A DNA stretch of 64,000 nucleotides from Salinimicrobium nanhaiense (lineage in GTDB: Bacteria > Bacteroidota > Bacteroidia > Flavobacteriales > Flavobacteriaceae), in contig JAAVJQ010000014.1 in the NCBI GenBank assembly GCA_012038135.1, forward strand, positions 1 through 64,000, given 5' to 3'. Numbering within the stretch: the first letter of the stretch is position 1; each line of letters begins with the position of its first letter. Shown here one piece after another: positions 1 to 8,816 of this stretch. The translations under genes were made by a program, and so were the position numbers. The notes beneath the pieces are model-generated. The model saw nothing but the letters and a program-made list of their open reading frames with translations. It made no database searches and was not told where the DNA came from.

Positions 1-18
1 GCCGTACTAAAGATCTAA

Positions 19-120
<102 letters not shown>

Positions 121-128
121 TTTTTTTA

Positions 129-161
129 GAAGCCTCAACAGCAATGTTGAGGCTTTTTTTA
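129..161 (+). terminator. Rho-independent terminator of the rRNA operon
   Basis: A perfect 10-bp stem, AGCCTCAACA (131-140) with TGTTGAGGCT (145-154), has a 4-base loop and is followed by a T run to 160. It lies about 10 bases after the 5S end. Confidence 0.9.
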
Positions 162-190
162 TGCACTAAAGTCAAATTAGAAACGACTTT

Positions 191-335
191 CAGCTCCCCT
201 CCCTCTCAGGGAGGGGAAGTCCGGCATTTAGCCGGACGGGGAGGGTCTGGTTTCTACAAAAGTCTCTTTTGAACTAAGAACTTTGGATCTTGAAAAAACC
301 TGTCAGGGTTTGTAACCGCTAACAGGGTTGCTCAG
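191..335 (+). repeat. palindromic intergenic repeat, copy 1
   Basis: This copy holds nested palindromes (CTCCCCTCC...GGAGGGG, then TCCGGC...GCCGGA) followed by a tail with TTTCTACAAAAGTCTCTTTT and CAGGGTTTGTAACCGC. A near-identical copy in the same orientation starts at 517, and an inverted partial copy lies between them. No gene is credible between 162 and 694; the open frames here change with the repeat copies and resemble no protein. This looks like a non-coding REP-like family. Confidence 0.8.
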
Positions 336-378
336 GTGTAAGCTTAATATTCTTCCCTTAAATAATAATCCGTAACGC

Positions 379-443
379 ACCACCCCGTCTCCGCCTCCCG
401 GCGGATCCACCCCTCCTCAGAAAGGAGGGGAACACTAAAGCAG
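379..443 (-). repeat. palindromic intergenic repeat, inverted partial copy
   Basis: Read on the minus strand this gives CCCCTCC...GGAGGGG followed by a GGATCCGCCGGGAGGCGGA palindrome and GACGGGGTGG. That is the same architecture as the copies at 191 and 517 but in the opposite orientation and more diverged. Confidence 0.65.
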
Positions 444-516
444 GAGACATTTGTAGAATGTGCTGGCCCGGATTTGTAATCCGTGACCAGTACTTTTTCT
501 AATGTTACAAAATTGT

Positions 517-661
517 CAGCTCCCCTCCCTCTCAGGGAGGGGAAGTCCGCCAGGTGGCGGACGGGGAGGGTCCGGTTTCTACACAAGTCTCTTTTATACT
601 CCGAACTTTCGATCGTGAAAAACACTCTCAGGGTTTGTAACCGCTGTCAGGTTTGCACTAG
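517..661 (+). repeat. palindromic intergenic repeat, copy 2
   Basis: This is a second direct copy of the 191-335 repeat. The first 35 or so bases are the same. The second hairpin is changed in a compensated way (TCCGCCAGGTGGCGGA against TCCGGCATTTAGCCGGA), and the tail is diverged but alignable. Paired changes that keep the hairpin suggest the fold matters. Confidence 0.8.
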
Positions 662-694
662 AGTGATTTTGAAGATACCTTCAAAATAAGAACC

Positions 695-1123
695 TTACTG
701 TTCAATAAAATCCCTATACTCCAAAAAGAACTTTTCCAGAGCATCCATTTTATCTGCCAACCACTCCTGTACCTCCGGCCAATCTTTTCTATTGTGGATG
801 TTGGCCCCTTCTTTGGTGACGTAGACCCGGGAGATTAGTTTTCCGTTTTCCAGTTCGTAGGCTTCAGCAAAAACAGCATCAGGAAGAAATTCCTCTTTAA
901 GAATAGTTTTTAGACTCTCAAGTTTTTCAAAATAATACTGTCTCATGATCTCATCAGTCGCATCGAGATCTATAGAAACTTCAGCAATTCTTCGGGTGAA
1001 AGTGAACTTTAGGGAAAAATCTTTAATTCGGGTGTTGTACAGAAGCCACTTCCGCGGATAATTTTTTCCGAAGCTGGTCCAGAATTCCTGACGGATCTTT
1101 TTGCTTTCCTCCCTGCTGAACAT
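695..1123 (-). CDS. DUF4268 domain-containing protein
   Basis: The 142-aa protein matches from memory the DUF4268 family, a small alpha/beta fold of unknown role that is often fused to or near nuclease-like proteins; no function is claimed. It is soluble, with many aromatic and charged residues (FWTSFGKNYPRKWLLYNT near the start, NIHNRKDWPEVQEWL near residue 110). It is the last gene of a minus-strand trio: its ATG follows the ZIP transporter stop after one base, so the genes are probably co-transcribed. Confidence 0.8.
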   Translation of the reverse strand: MFSREESKKIRQEFWTSFGKNYPRKWLLYNTRIKDFSLKFTFTRRIAEVSIDLDATDEIMRQYYFEKLESLKTILKEEFLPDAVFAEAYELENGKLISRVYVTKEGANIHNRKDWPEVQEWLADKMDALEKFFLEYRDFIEQ

Positions 1124-1124
1124 G

Positions 1125-1793
1125 CTACATCAAATAAGCTAAAATGATTCCCAGTACAACCACTGCCAGTTTAGAGGCATTAAAGCTATGGTTTTTAGAA
1201 GCTTCAAACAATATAGTTGTAGATACATGCAGAAATATCCCAATAACGGCGGCATTAATATAAGCCGAAACAGATTCCCCTATTTCATAAACGGAATTGA
1301 TCCAGCTGCCAACTGGTGTCATTAAGGCAAAGATGCCGAGAAATAGAAAAGACTTGAATTTTCCTATTTTCGAGTGGAGTAGGAAAGTAGCTAAAATAGC
1401 CGCTACCGGAATTTTATGGATCACCACCCCGTGTAAAAGATCATCACTGCTTTGCAGCGGAAAACCTTCCAGCAGGGCGTGCAAAGAGAGACTGAACAGT
1501 AGCAGGAAAGGAAATTTCACCCTGTCCTCATGATGGTGCATATGGCCATGTTCAACTCCCTTGGAAAGAAATTCGAGGAAGATTTGCAACAGCAAACCGG
1601 CCATAATAAAAATCCCTACTTCCTCAACACCCGAGCTATAGACCTTCGGGAATAACTCAAATACGGTAACCGATAGTAAATATGCCCCGCTAAAAGAGAG
1701 GAGCAACTGGAATCCTGTAGAGGATCCTGGTTTCATAAAAAGAGAGATTACGTATCCTATAGCTACGGCAATGAACGGGAGAATGTATAACAT
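1125..1793 (-). CDS. ZIP family metal transporter
   Basis: This 222-aa membrane protein has about eight hydrophobic segments. A His-rich cytoplasmic loop (HGHMHHHED, near residues 82-90) lies between TM3 and TM4, and the ZIP metal-path histidines are seen in HALLEG (TM4) and HKIP (TM5). ZIP proteins bring Zn2+ or other divalent cations into the cytoplasm; the metal here is unknown. It overlaps the upstream methyltransferase stop by one base (TAATG) and lies one base from the DUF4268 start, so all three form one operon. Confidence 0.88.
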   Translation of the reverse strand: MLYILPFIAVAIGYVISLFMKPGSSTGFQLLLSFSGAYLLSVTVFELFPKVYSSGVEEVGIFIMAGLLLQIFLEFLSKGVEHGHMHHHEDRVKFPFLLLFSLSLHALLEGFPLQSSDDLLHGVVIHKIPVAAILATFLLHSKIGKFKSFLFLGIFALMTPVGSWINSVYEIGESVSAYINAAVIGIFLHVSTTILFEASKNHSFNASKLAVVVLGIILAYLM

Positions 1794-2524
1794 TACCTAA
1801 ACACCAGGATTAAACGATCTGAACTTTTCTCATTGTAAGGCTGCAATTGATAATTTCCGAAGGTATGCACCAGCTCAATACCGGCTTTTTCAAAATAATA
1901 CTGAAATTTCTCCAGGCTTAGCGCTTTTACTTTTTCGGTATAAGCATGCTCTTCTCCTTCATCTTCAAATTCTATGTCCTTGAGAATAAATCCATCCTCA
2001 ACTCTTCGGGTTATGTGGAAATTGATATCCTTCACCGTTTTGACTTCTGAAGGCACCAGGTTCTCAATCACCTTTTTCACATTCATGAAATCAATAACTC
2101 CCCAGCCTCCTTTTTTTATTTCCTCTTTAATTGCGGCAATACTTTCTCTGTTTTCTCTTTCATCATCAAAATAGCCCAGACTCGTAAAAAGGTTGAAGAC
2201 GGCATCAAATTTTGGACCCAATGGTTTACACATACAGTGGGTGTCAAAGTGCAGGGTCTCATTCTCAAACTGTTTGGCGTATGCAATGCTATTGGCTGAA
2301 AGATCTACGCCGGTGACATCAAATCCCAATTTGTTGAGATAGACAGAGTGTCTTCCTTTCCCGCACGCGAGGTCCAGAATACTGGCTCCCGGCGGAAGGT
2401 CCAGAAAATTCACCAGGTTTTGCATGAACTCCTGAGCCTCCTCATCGCCCCGGTTCTTGTATAGAATATGATAGTAGGGAGTGTCAAACCATGAAGAAAA
2501 CCACTTATTTGCTGCTAATTCCAT
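1793..2524 (-). CDS. class I SAM-dependent methyltransferase
   Basis: This 243-aa protein has a Rossmann methyltransferase core. Motif I is SILDLACGKGRHS (near residues 48-60), followed by the acidic GVDLSANSI and the later FNLFTSLGYF motif. The substrate is not readable from sequence. I start it at the ATG at 2524 (MELAANKWFSSWF), which gives a compact N-terminus like related proteins; an upstream in-frame start would run into the divergent promoter region. It is the first gene of the operon with the ZIP transporter. Confidence 0.85.
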   Translation of the reverse strand: MELAANKWFSSWFDTPYYHILYKNRGDEEAQEFMQNLVNFLDLPPGASILDLACGKGRHSVYLNKLGFDVTGVDLSANSIAYAKQFENETLHFDTHCMCKPLGPKFDAVFNLFTSLGYFDDERENRESIAAIKEEIKKGGWGVIDFMNVKKVIENLVPSEVKTVKDINFHITRRVEDGFILKDIEFEDEGEEHAYTEKVKALSLEKFQYYFEKAGIELVHTFGNYQLQPYNEKSSDRLILVFR

Positions 2525-2541
2525 ATCCTGCAAAATTAATG

Positions 2542-2549
2542 TATTTTTG
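2542..2549 (+). promoter_or_regulatory. putative -7 box (TAnnTTTG) for the rRNA methyltransferase gene
   Basis: TATTTTTG lies 20 bases before the ATG at 2570 and matches the Bacteroidota primary sigma -7 consensus. No clear -33 TTTG was found at the expected spacing, so this is only moderately supported. Confidence 0.45.
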
Positions 2550-2569
2550 TCTCTCACAGAATATAACAA

Positions 2570-3730
2570 ATGGGAAATAATTTTAAAATGGTAGCCAAAA
2601 CTCTTTTTGGCTTTGAACCATTGCTTGCCAAAGAATTAAGGAATTTAGGAGCGATAGACGTAAAAGAAGGAGTGCGTTCTGTGTCATTTTACGGGGATAA
2701 AGGTTTTATGTACAAAGCCAACCTTTCCCTTCGTACTGCAATTAAGGTGCTAAAACCAATTCATTCTTTCAAAATCTTTTCTGAAGAAGACCTGTACCGG
2801 GAGATCAACAAGATGACATGGGAAGAATACCTCGATAACAATCAAACCCTCGCGGTTGATGCTACCGTACATTCAGAAAAATTTACCCATTCCCAGTATA
2901 TCGCACTTAAAACCAAGGACGCCATAGTAGATAGATTTCGGGACCGCACCGGGCAACGTCCCAGTGTAGATCTGGACTATCCAAACTTGAGGATCAACAT
3001 CCATATCGAAAAAGAATTCTGTACGGTATCCCTGGATAGTTCTGGACAGTCTTTACACAAACGCGGATATAAACTCGCCACTAACATTGCACCTATCAAT
3101 GAAGTGCTGGCTGCAGGTATGCTGCTGCATTCGGGATGGGACGGGCAATGTGATTTTATGGATCCCATGTGTGGTAGTGGCACCATTCTTATCGAAGCCG
3201 CTATGATCGCCTGTAACATTCCGCCTAACATTAATCGCAAGGAATTCGGATTTGAAAAATGGAAAGACTGGGATGAAGATCTTTTCGAAAAGATTCAGGA
3301 GTCAGTATTAAAAAAGGCAAGGGATTTTCACTTTACCATCAAAGGTTACGACAAAGCTCCTTCGGCGGTACAAAAGGCTAAGGATAATATTGATAATGCC
3401 AATCTTTCTGAATTCATCACAGTAGAACATGAGGATTTCTTTAAAACTGAAAAGCAAACCGAAAGGTATTTGCACATGGTCTTTAATCCGCCTTACGGCG
3501 AAAGGCTGAACATCGATATGCCGGAATTCTACAAAGCTATTGGAGATACCCTGAAGCAAAGTTATCCCGGCACCCACGCCTGGTTCATCACCTCAAATCT
3601 TGATGCCATAAAACATGTGGGGTTGAGACCCTCCAGAAAGATCAAACTCTTTAATGGTTCTTTAGAATCGAAGCTGCTAAAGTACGAGATCTACGAAGGT
3701 TCCAAAAAAGCGAAAAAACAGGAGGCTTAA
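2570..3730 (+). CDS. THUMP-domain 23S rRNA (guanine-N2)-methyltransferase, RlmL/RlmK type
   Basis: This 386-aa protein has an N-terminal THUMP RNA-binding region (about residues 50-155) and a C-terminal methyltransferase. Motif I is MDPMCGSGTILIEAA (about 198-212), and the catalytic NPPYGER motif of N2-guanine methyltransferases follows (about 307-313). E. coli RlmL is much longer because it is fused to RlmK; this short form is the usual one in Bacteroidota and Firmicutes. It is divergent from the methyltransferase at 2524 and its stop abuts the convergent DUF6048 stop. MVAKTLFGFEP (ATG at 2588) is an alternative start. Confidence 0.85.
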   Translation: MGNNFKMVAKTLFGFEPLLAKELRNLGAIDVKEGVRSVSFYGDKGFMYKANLSLRTAIKVLKPIHSFKIFSEEDLYREINKMTWEEYLDNNQTLAVDATVHSEKFTHSQYIALKTKDAIVDRFRDRTGQRPSVDLDYPNLRINIHIEKEFCTVSLDSSGQSLHKRGYKLATNIAPINEVLAAGMLLHSGWDGQCDFMDPMCGSGTILIEAAMIACNIPPNINRKEFGFEKWKDWDEDLFEKIQESVLKKARDFHFTIKGYDKAPSAVQKAKDNIDNANLSEFITVEHEDFFKTEKQTERYLHMVFNPPYGERLNIDMPEFYKAIGDTLKQSYPGTHAWFITSNLDAIKHVGLRPSRKIKLFNGSLESKLLKYEIYEGSKKAKKQEA

Positions 3731-4426
3731 TTATTTCTTGTAGAAGGGCAGGAGATAGGAAATAGAATATCCATAGCCCACGCCCCAGGTGCTGTCATCA
3801 TAGGTCCTGTTGAAGCCGGGGATGTACAAATTGTCAAAGTTAGTAGGTTCGGTCTCATTCACCATTCGCTTTAGCTGCACGTGGGTTCCAAGGTAAACAT
3901 TATTGAGCACTTCTACTTTTATCCCCAGTTGTAGTTCCACCCATCCGGCAGTAAGGTTATTGAATTCTCTGCCTTCTGTACGAATGTCTGGTTCAAAATA
4001 AGGGTCAGTGGTATAAATAGAATATTCCTGCAGTTCAGAAGAAAATGTCGCGAATCCATAGCGGAGTCCGAAGAAAATTTGATTTTGCATTCCGGCCCAA
4101 TTCTCATAAAAATTATAATTTACTCCCAGTTTAATATAACTTCCTTTAGATGAAGCCGTTACATTAGGTTCTTCTATGACATTTTTCTCATTGCCTAGTT
4201 CTGCAGCTAAGTAGATATCCTCGTACAACCTGTAATCTCCCTTCAGTTCAAACCCCTGATACTCATCTTCTATAAAGATTCGAGCAGGTTTTGCAAGGTC
4301 TATCCCAAGCCTTATACCATACTTTTCACGGGTATCTACAGTATCTGTCTGTGCCTCTTGACCAAAAACTACAGAAGAATGAAACGCTATACTAATGAGT
4401 AAAAGAAATATGTGCTTCTGTTTCAT
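3731..4426 (-). CDS. DUF6048 family outer-membrane-type protein
   Basis: This 231-aa protein has a clear Sec signal peptide (LLISIAFHSSVVFGQ) and alternating aromatic/polar strands ending in aromatic residues (SISYLLPFYKK), typical of a small outer-membrane beta barrel. Its partner upstream is a DUF6452 lipoprotein. Its ATG lies inside the last 35 bases of that gene, which suggests coupled translation. The pairing of DUF6048 and DUF6452 next to rlmD is common in flavobacteria as I recall. The role is unknown. Confidence 0.8.
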   Translation of the reverse strand: MKQKHIFLLLISIAFHSSVVFGQEAQTDTVDTREKYGIRLGIDLAKPARIFIEDEYQGFELKGDYRLYEDIYLAAELGNEKNVIEEPNVTASSKGSYIKLGVNYNFYENWAGMQNQIFFGLRYGFATFSSELQEYSIYTTDPYFEPDIRTEGREFNNLTAGWVELQLGIKVEVLNNVYLGTHVQLKRMVNETEPTNFDNLYIPGFNRTYDDSTWGVGYGYSISYLLPFYKK

Positions 4427-4880
4427 TTTCTATGTTCTGTTGTAAAATTAATGTTGAAAGGATCCAGTTGTTATCCTCTCCTTGTACAGAAACGTCAATG
4501 TTGCTGTAGTTGATTCTGAAACCACAGGCCCGGTTGATGTATTCAGGATTTGGAGAATAGCGGAAGGTGACAATATCCTCATTTTCATCCTCCCCGTCGC
4601 TGTTATAGGTGAAGGTGTAATCGGTAAAGTTTTGATCTGTCCTTAGCGGAATAGAGATGGAGTTGGTTGTTTCAGGTCCAAAATAGATCTCTTCCATTCC
4701 TGAAGCCTGCACCACAAGATCCTGTACTGCCTTAAGCCCGGTAGGATCCTGGCTATCGTAAAATTCGATAACCAGCAGGGGAGTAGTCGCAGTTCCTGCA
4801 GGACAAATATCATCTTTTTGACATCCCATAAGCAGGAAAAAAAAGACTCCTAAAAAAAGCCATTTTTGGATGTAGTTCAT
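4392..4880 (-). CDS. DUF6452 family lipoprotein
   Basis: This 162-aa protein begins with a lipoprotein signal (hydrophobic FLGVFFFLLMGC with the lipobox Cys near residue 20). The mature part looks beta-rich. I start it at 4880, six codons inside the longest frame, because that ATG forms a four-base ATGA overlap with the rlmD stop. It overlaps the following DUF6048 gene by 35 bases. The function is unknown; a periplasmic partner of the DUF6048 barrel is a guess from synteny. Confidence 0.82.
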   Translation of the reverse strand: MNYIQKWLFLGVFFFLLMGCQKDDICPAGTATTPLLVIEFYDSQDPTGLKAVQDLVVQASGMEEIYFGPETTNSISIPLRTDQNFTDYTFTYNSDGEDENEDIVTFRYSPNPEYINRACGFRINYSNIDVSVQGEDNNWILSTLILQQNIENETEAHISFTH

Positions 4881-6289
4881 ATTCTTCTTTCTAAACATAC
4901 CACATTCTCTACGTGAAAAGTCTGCGGAAACATATCAACAGCCTGAGTTCTGGTTACCTTATAATGTTCATCCAACAGAGCGAGATCCCGTGCCTGAGTG
5001 GCTGAATTACAGCTCACGTATACGATTCGCTGAGGCAAGATACCAATTATTTGCGCAACCACATCCTTGTGCATCCCATCCCGTGGCGGATCTGTAATGA
5101 TCACATCGGGGTGCCCGTGCTGCTTAATAAATTCTGCAGTGAACACCTTTTTCATATCGCCCACATAGAATTCTGTGTTGGTGATATTGTTGTTTCGGGC
5201 ATTTTCTTTAGCGTCTTCAATAGCTTCGGGCACCGCCTCGATTCCTATAACTTTTTTGGCCTTTGCCGCTACAAATTGGGCTATGGTTCCGGTACCGGTA
5301 TATAAGTCGTATACAAGTTCATTTCCGGTAAGGCCGGCAAAATCCCTGGTGATCTTGTACAGGTTGTACGCCTGTTCAGAATTGGTTTGGTAGAAGGATT
5401 TGGCGTTGATCTTGAACTTAAGACCATCCATTTCCTCAAAAATATGATCATTCCCTTTATAGCAGATCACTTTCTGATCATAGATAGTATCATTTCCTTT
5501 AGGATTGATCACGTATTGAAGGCTTGTGATCTCCGGGAATTCTTCAGCAATAAAATTCAGCAGCAATTCCCGCTTTTCCCTGTTCTCCTCAAAAAACTGG
5601 ATCAACACCATGATCTCTCCGGTTGAGGATGTTCTTATCATGAGGGTACGAAGCATTCCTCTTTGATCGCGGGTGTTGAAAAAAGGAATATCATTGGCAA
5701 TGGCAAATTGCTTTACACTGTTCCTTATTCCATTGCTTGGTGCCTGCTGCAGGTGGCATTCCTCAAGGTCCAGGATCTTATCCCACATCCCCGGAATATG
5801 AAATCCAAGGGCATTACGATTTTCTATATCTCTACCGCTCGATATCTCTTCCTGTGTTAACCAGCGGCTATCGCTAAAGGAGAATTCCATTTTGTTCCTG
5901 TAAAAGTAGATCGCTTTGCTGCCTAAAATAGGAGTGACTTCGGGAAGTTCAACTTTTCCAAGGCGGGTAAGATTGTTTACCACTTCTTTTTCCTTGTAAA
6001 AAAGCTGGTGTTTATAATCCATAAACTGCCATTTGCAACCTCCGCACACACTAAAATGTATGCAGGGAGACTCCACCCTCTTATCTGAATATTTATGGAA
6101 CCTGGTAGCTGTACCTTCGTAAAAAGCCTTTTTTCGCTTGGTGGTCTGCACATCTACAACATCGCCCGGCACTGCATTACCTATAAAGATCACCTTTCCA
6201 TCGGGAGCTTTGGCAATACTCTTCCCTTTTGCCCCGGCATCAATCACCTCTACCTCCTTGAATTCAATATTTCTGTTCTTTCTTGCCAT
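4877..6289 (-). CDS. rlmD: 23S rRNA (uracil-1939-C5)-methyltransferase RlmD
   Basis: The 470-aa protein has, in order, a TRAM domain (residues about 8-62, with GAKGKSIAKAPDGKVIF), a 4Fe-4S cysteine cluster (CIHFSVCGGCKW near 74-85), and a methyltransferase core with YDLYTGTGTIAQF, the DPPRDGMHKDV motif and catalytic Cys in YVSCNSAT. It methylates U1939 of 23S rRNA using SAM. The start at 6289 (MARKNRNIEF) is chosen because the TRAM domain follows at once; the longer frame adds 21 unconserved residues. It is first in an operon with DUF6452 and DUF6048. Confidence 0.92.
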   Translation of the reverse strand: MARKNRNIEFKEVEVIDAGAKGKSIAKAPDGKVIFIGNAVPGDVVDVQTTKRKKAFYEGTATRFHKYSDKRVESPCIHFSVCGGCKWQFMDYKHQLFYKEKEVVNNLTRLGKVELPEVTPILGSKAIYFYRNKMEFSFSDSRWLTQEEISSGRDIENRNALGFHIPGMWDKILDLEECHLQQAPSNGIRNSVKQFAIANDIPFFNTRDQRGMLRTLMIRTSSTGEIMVLIQFFEENREKRELLLNFIAEEFPEITSLQYVINPKGNDTIYDQKVICYKGNDHIFEEMDGLKFKINAKSFYQTNSEQAYNLYKITRDFAGLTGNELVYDLYTGTGTIAQFVAAKAKKVIGIEAVPEAIEDAKENARNNNITNTEFYVGDMKKVFTAEFIKQHGHPDVIITDPPRDGMHKDVVAQIIGILPQRIVYVSCNSATQARDLALLDEHYKVTRTQAVDMFPQTFHVENVVCLERRI

Positions 6290-6463
6290 GCCGCAAAAAT
6301 AGGATAAATGCCAAGAATTATTGGGCGCAGGCTTTAAAAAATCAGGAAACATTTAGTAATTTGCGGCTTCTGAATTCGGGATGATTTCTCTCCCTGAATA
6401 CCATTGAACCGGTACTTCCTTAAAGCAGGAATTTCTTTTTAGTAACAGGTAAAAATTAATTAC

Positions 6464-7708
6464 ATGAAAGTTTCAGAAAAAATCTCTTCCCGGGAAGCAA
6501 TAGCATTAGAAGATAAGCACGGCGCACACAATTACCACCCTTTGCCCGTGGTTCTTGAACGCGGAGAAGGTGTTTATGTTTGGGATGTGGAAGGCAAAAA
6601 ATATTTCGATTTCTTATCGGCTTATTCAGCGGTGAATCAGGGGCATTGTCATCCGAGGATCGTCGAGGCGATGCATGAGCAGGCAAAGAAACTCACACTT
6701 ACTTCAAGAGCCTTTCATAATGACATTTTAGGGAAGTACGAAAAATACGCTACAGAATATTTTGGTTTTGATAAGCTCCTCCCAATGAATACGGGGGCAG
6801 AAGCTGTTGAAACTGCTATTAAGCTTGCACGAAAGTGGGCCTATGAACGCAAAGGAGTTGAGGAGAGCGAAGCGCAGATCATCGTTTGTGAAAATAATTT
6901 CCACGGAAGGACCACCACCATTATTTCCTTCTCAAATGATGAAGGTGCCCGCAAGAATTTTGGACCCTACACCCCGGGATTCATCAAGATCCCTTATAAC
7001 GATCCCGAAGCTCTTGAAGAAGCGCTTAAAAATAATGATAACATCGCCGGATTTTTAGTAGAGCCTATACAGGGAGAAGCCGGAGTTTACGTACCTGCCC
7101 AGGGCTTCCTTTCCCGCGCAAAAGAGCTGTGTGAGCAGCACAATGTGCTTTTCATTGCAGATGAAGTACAAACCGGAATTGCCCGTACAGGGAAATTACT
7201 GGCTGTAGATCATGAGAACGTAAAGCCCGATGTATTGATCCTCGGAAAAGCCATTTCCGGCGGAGTTTATCCTGTTTCGGCGGTGTTGGCAAATGATGAC
7301 GTGATGAACGTGATCAAACCGGGCCAGCATGGATCTACCTTTGGTGGAAATCCTGTTGCCTGTGCCGTAGCAATGGCCGCTCTTGATGTGATCAAAGATG
7401 AAAATTTAGCCGAAAATGCTGAAAAATTAGGAAATCTCTTCCGCAGAAAAATGGATGACTACATTCGCAGTTCCAATATCGTCACTTTGGTGAGAGGAAA
7501 AGGTTTGCTGAACGCGATTTTGATCAATGATTCCGAAGATAGCTCCACTGCATGGGACATTTGTATGAAGCTCAAAGAAAACGGACTGCTGGCAAAACCA
7601 ACTCACGGAAATATCATAAGATTTGCTCCGCCGTTGGTGATGAATGAAGAGCAGTTGCTGGAATGTGTTGATATTATTACTAAGACGCTTCAGGAATTTG
7701 AGAAATAA
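6464..7708 (+). CDS. rocD: ornithine--oxo-acid transaminase
   Basis: This 414-aa fold-type I PLP enzyme converts ornithine and 2-oxoglutarate to glutamate-5-semialdehyde and glutamate. The PLP lysine lies in [10 protein letters not shown] (near residue 266), and the phosphate-binding [16 protein letters not shown] motif and [15 protein letters not shown] with its cofactor Asp are present. The early [20 protein letters not shown] is typical of ornithine aminotransferases rather than acetylornithine enzymes. It is monocistronic, with a 174-base divergent gap from rlmD, and is followed after 12 bases by a palindromic repeat element. Confidence 0.93.
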   Translation: MKVSEKISSREAIALEDKHGAHNYHPLPVVLERGEGVYVWDVEGKKYFDFLSAYSAVNQGHCHPRIVEAMHEQAKKLTLTSRAFHNDILGKYEKYATEYFGFDKLLPMNTGAEAVETAIKLARKWAYERKGVEESEAQIIVCENNFHGRTTTIISFSNDEGARKNFGPYTPGFIKIPYNDPEALEEALKNNDNIAGFLVEPIQGEAGVYVPAQGFLSRAKELCEQHNVLFIADEVQTGIARTGKLLAVDHENVKPDVLILGKAISGGVYPVSAVLANDDVMNVIKPGQHGSTFGGNPVACAVAMAALDVIKDENLAENAEKLGNLFRRKMDDYIRSSNIVTLVRGKGLLNAILINDSEDSSTAWDICMKLKENGLLAKPTHGNIIRFAPPLVMNEEQLLECVDIITKTLQEFEK

Positions 7709-7720
7709 ATAGGTCACCCT

Positions 7721-7947
7721 ATCATATGACTAAACAAATAATCGGGTGTATATGTGTCGCCCTTACAGGGCTCTTGTCAGGTGGTTCTTTAAACCCGGGG
7801 TTAAAACCCCGGGCTATTAATATTGCGCCCCGCTGGGGCTTACATATGCTGTCTCGCTTTTGCAAGTCTAATTAAAAGAAGTTACCTAAAGTCATACTGC
7901 ACGGTAGTCCCGCTGTTTATCGGGGGAGGTACTGATCACTGACCACT
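7721..7947 (+). repeat. hairpin element A, copy A1 (first of a perfect tandem pair)
   Basis: This is a 227-base unit beginning ATCATATGACTAAACAAATA. Three hairpins follow in a row (GCCCTTACAGGGC; CCCGGGGTTAAAACCCCGGG; GCCCCGCTGGGGC), then a variable middle, a fourth hairpin (CCCGCTGTTTATCGGG) and the tail GATCACTGACCACT. It is followed at 7948 by an exact second copy. Together with the short tail to 8193 it fills the gap between rocD and the CCC-motif gene; no protein gene is credible here. Confidence 0.9.
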
Positions 7948-8174
7948 ATCATATGACTAAACAAATAATCGGGTGTATATGTGTCGCCCTTACAGGGCTC
8001 TTGTCAGGTGGTTCTTTAAACCCGGGGTTAAAACCCCGGGCTATTAATATTGCGCCCCGCTGGGGCTTACATATGCTGTCTCGCTTTTGCAAGTCTAATT
8101 AAAAGAAGTTACCTAAAGTCATACTGCACGGTAGTCCCGCTGTTTATCGGGGGAGGTACTGATCACTGACCACT
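7948..8174 (+). repeat. hairpin element A, copy A2 (second of a perfect tandem pair)
   Basis: Base-by-base comparison with 7721-7947 shows no difference over 227 bases, so the duplication is recent. The tail runs on as GATCACTGACCACTAACC and reaches the stop codon of the convergent gene at 8194. Read from that gene's side, the stop TAG is the first triplet of TAGTGGTTAGTGGTCAGTG. Confidence 0.9.
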
Positions 8175-8193
8175 GATCACTGACCACTAACCA

Positions 8194-8517
8194 CTAACCT
8201 TCGTAAGTTTCAATCGATTCCATCATCATTTCCTGCATACCTTCCCAGCCGTAAAGAATTATAAGCACGATGTTAATAACAAGATAGATCGCAGAAAGAA
8301 CGATTCCTATTATAGCCAGGATCCTTCCGGTTTTTACATTGTTGTAACCGGTATAGACGTCGGGTTCTGCTATATAGATTTCCTTCGCCTTTTTGGCCAT
8401 AACGAGCGCGATTATTCCAAAGATAAGGCCCAGGATTCCCCAGCAACAGCAGGTTACAATTGAAAGGATGCCGAACACTAAAATTAAAGTTGAATTTGGT
8501 AAAGTTGGTTTTTCCAT
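8194..8517 (-). CDS. CCC motif membrane protein
   Basis: This 107-aa protein has two membrane segments. The first contains the run TCCCWGILGLIFGI (near residues 22-35) that gives this Bacteroidota family its name, and the second is ILAIIGIVLSAIYLVINIVLIILYG. The function is unknown; DUF4190-like small membrane proteins look similar. It follows a DUF2752 gene after 12 bases, a common pairing, and is last in a three-gene operon. Its TAG stop is embedded in the microrepeat tail of element A2. Confidence 0.82.
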   Translation of the reverse strand: MEKPTLPNSTLILVFGILSIVTCCCWGILGLIFGIIALVMAKKAKEIYIAEPDVYTGYNNVKTGRILAIIGIVLSAIYLVINIVLIILYGWEGMQEMMMESIETYEG

Positions 8518-8529
8518 AATTATTATTGG

Positions 8530-8814
8530 TTAGTTAATCAAAAAACTCATTTTGTAAAAGTAGGCGCCAATGATTACCACGGCATTTAGGACAATAAGCC
8601 CCACCTTGACATACCAGTCGCCTTTGAATTTGAAAAATAGATTGGTGAAAACAAATATGAGTAAGAGAAAAATGGTGTAGATAGCGGGGAACATTTTAAA
8701 GGCCGCCAGAAATTCTCCCTGAAATACCATTACAAACGCCCGCTGTGCACCGCAACCCAGGCAGTCGAACCCAAAAAGTTGCTTGTTAAGGCAGGGAAGC
8801 ATGAATTCTTCCAT
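8530..8814 (-). CDS. DUF2752 domain-containing membrane protein
   Basis: This 94-aa protein has the DUF2752 signature FDCLGCGAQRAFV (residues about 16-28) and two hydrophobic helices (YTIFLLLIFVFTNLFF and VGLIVLNAVVIIGAYF). The role is unknown; conserved cysteines suggest metal or redox chemistry in the membrane, but that is a guess. Its ATG lies two bases after the stop of the large secreted protein gene upstream, and the CCC-motif gene follows after 12 bases. Confidence 0.83.
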   Translation of the reverse strand: MEEFMLPCLNKQLFGFDCLGCGAQRAFVMVFQGEFLAAFKMFPAIYTIFLLLIFVFTNLFFKFKGDWYVKVGLIVLNAVVIIGAYFYKMSFLIN

Positions 8815-8816
8815 AG

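Noticed and set aside
344..689. Two overlapping ORFs (93 and 68 codons) on opposite strands near 5S
   Set aside because: Both lie in palindromic repeats, have no recognisable protein features and read through repeat copies in different frames.
7726..7875. 49-codon ORF (MTKQII...) inside element A, also in A2 and A3
   Set aside because: In copy A4 the frame is broken by TGA after seven codons, and conservation is fully explained by the hairpins; several codons simply spell the palindromes.
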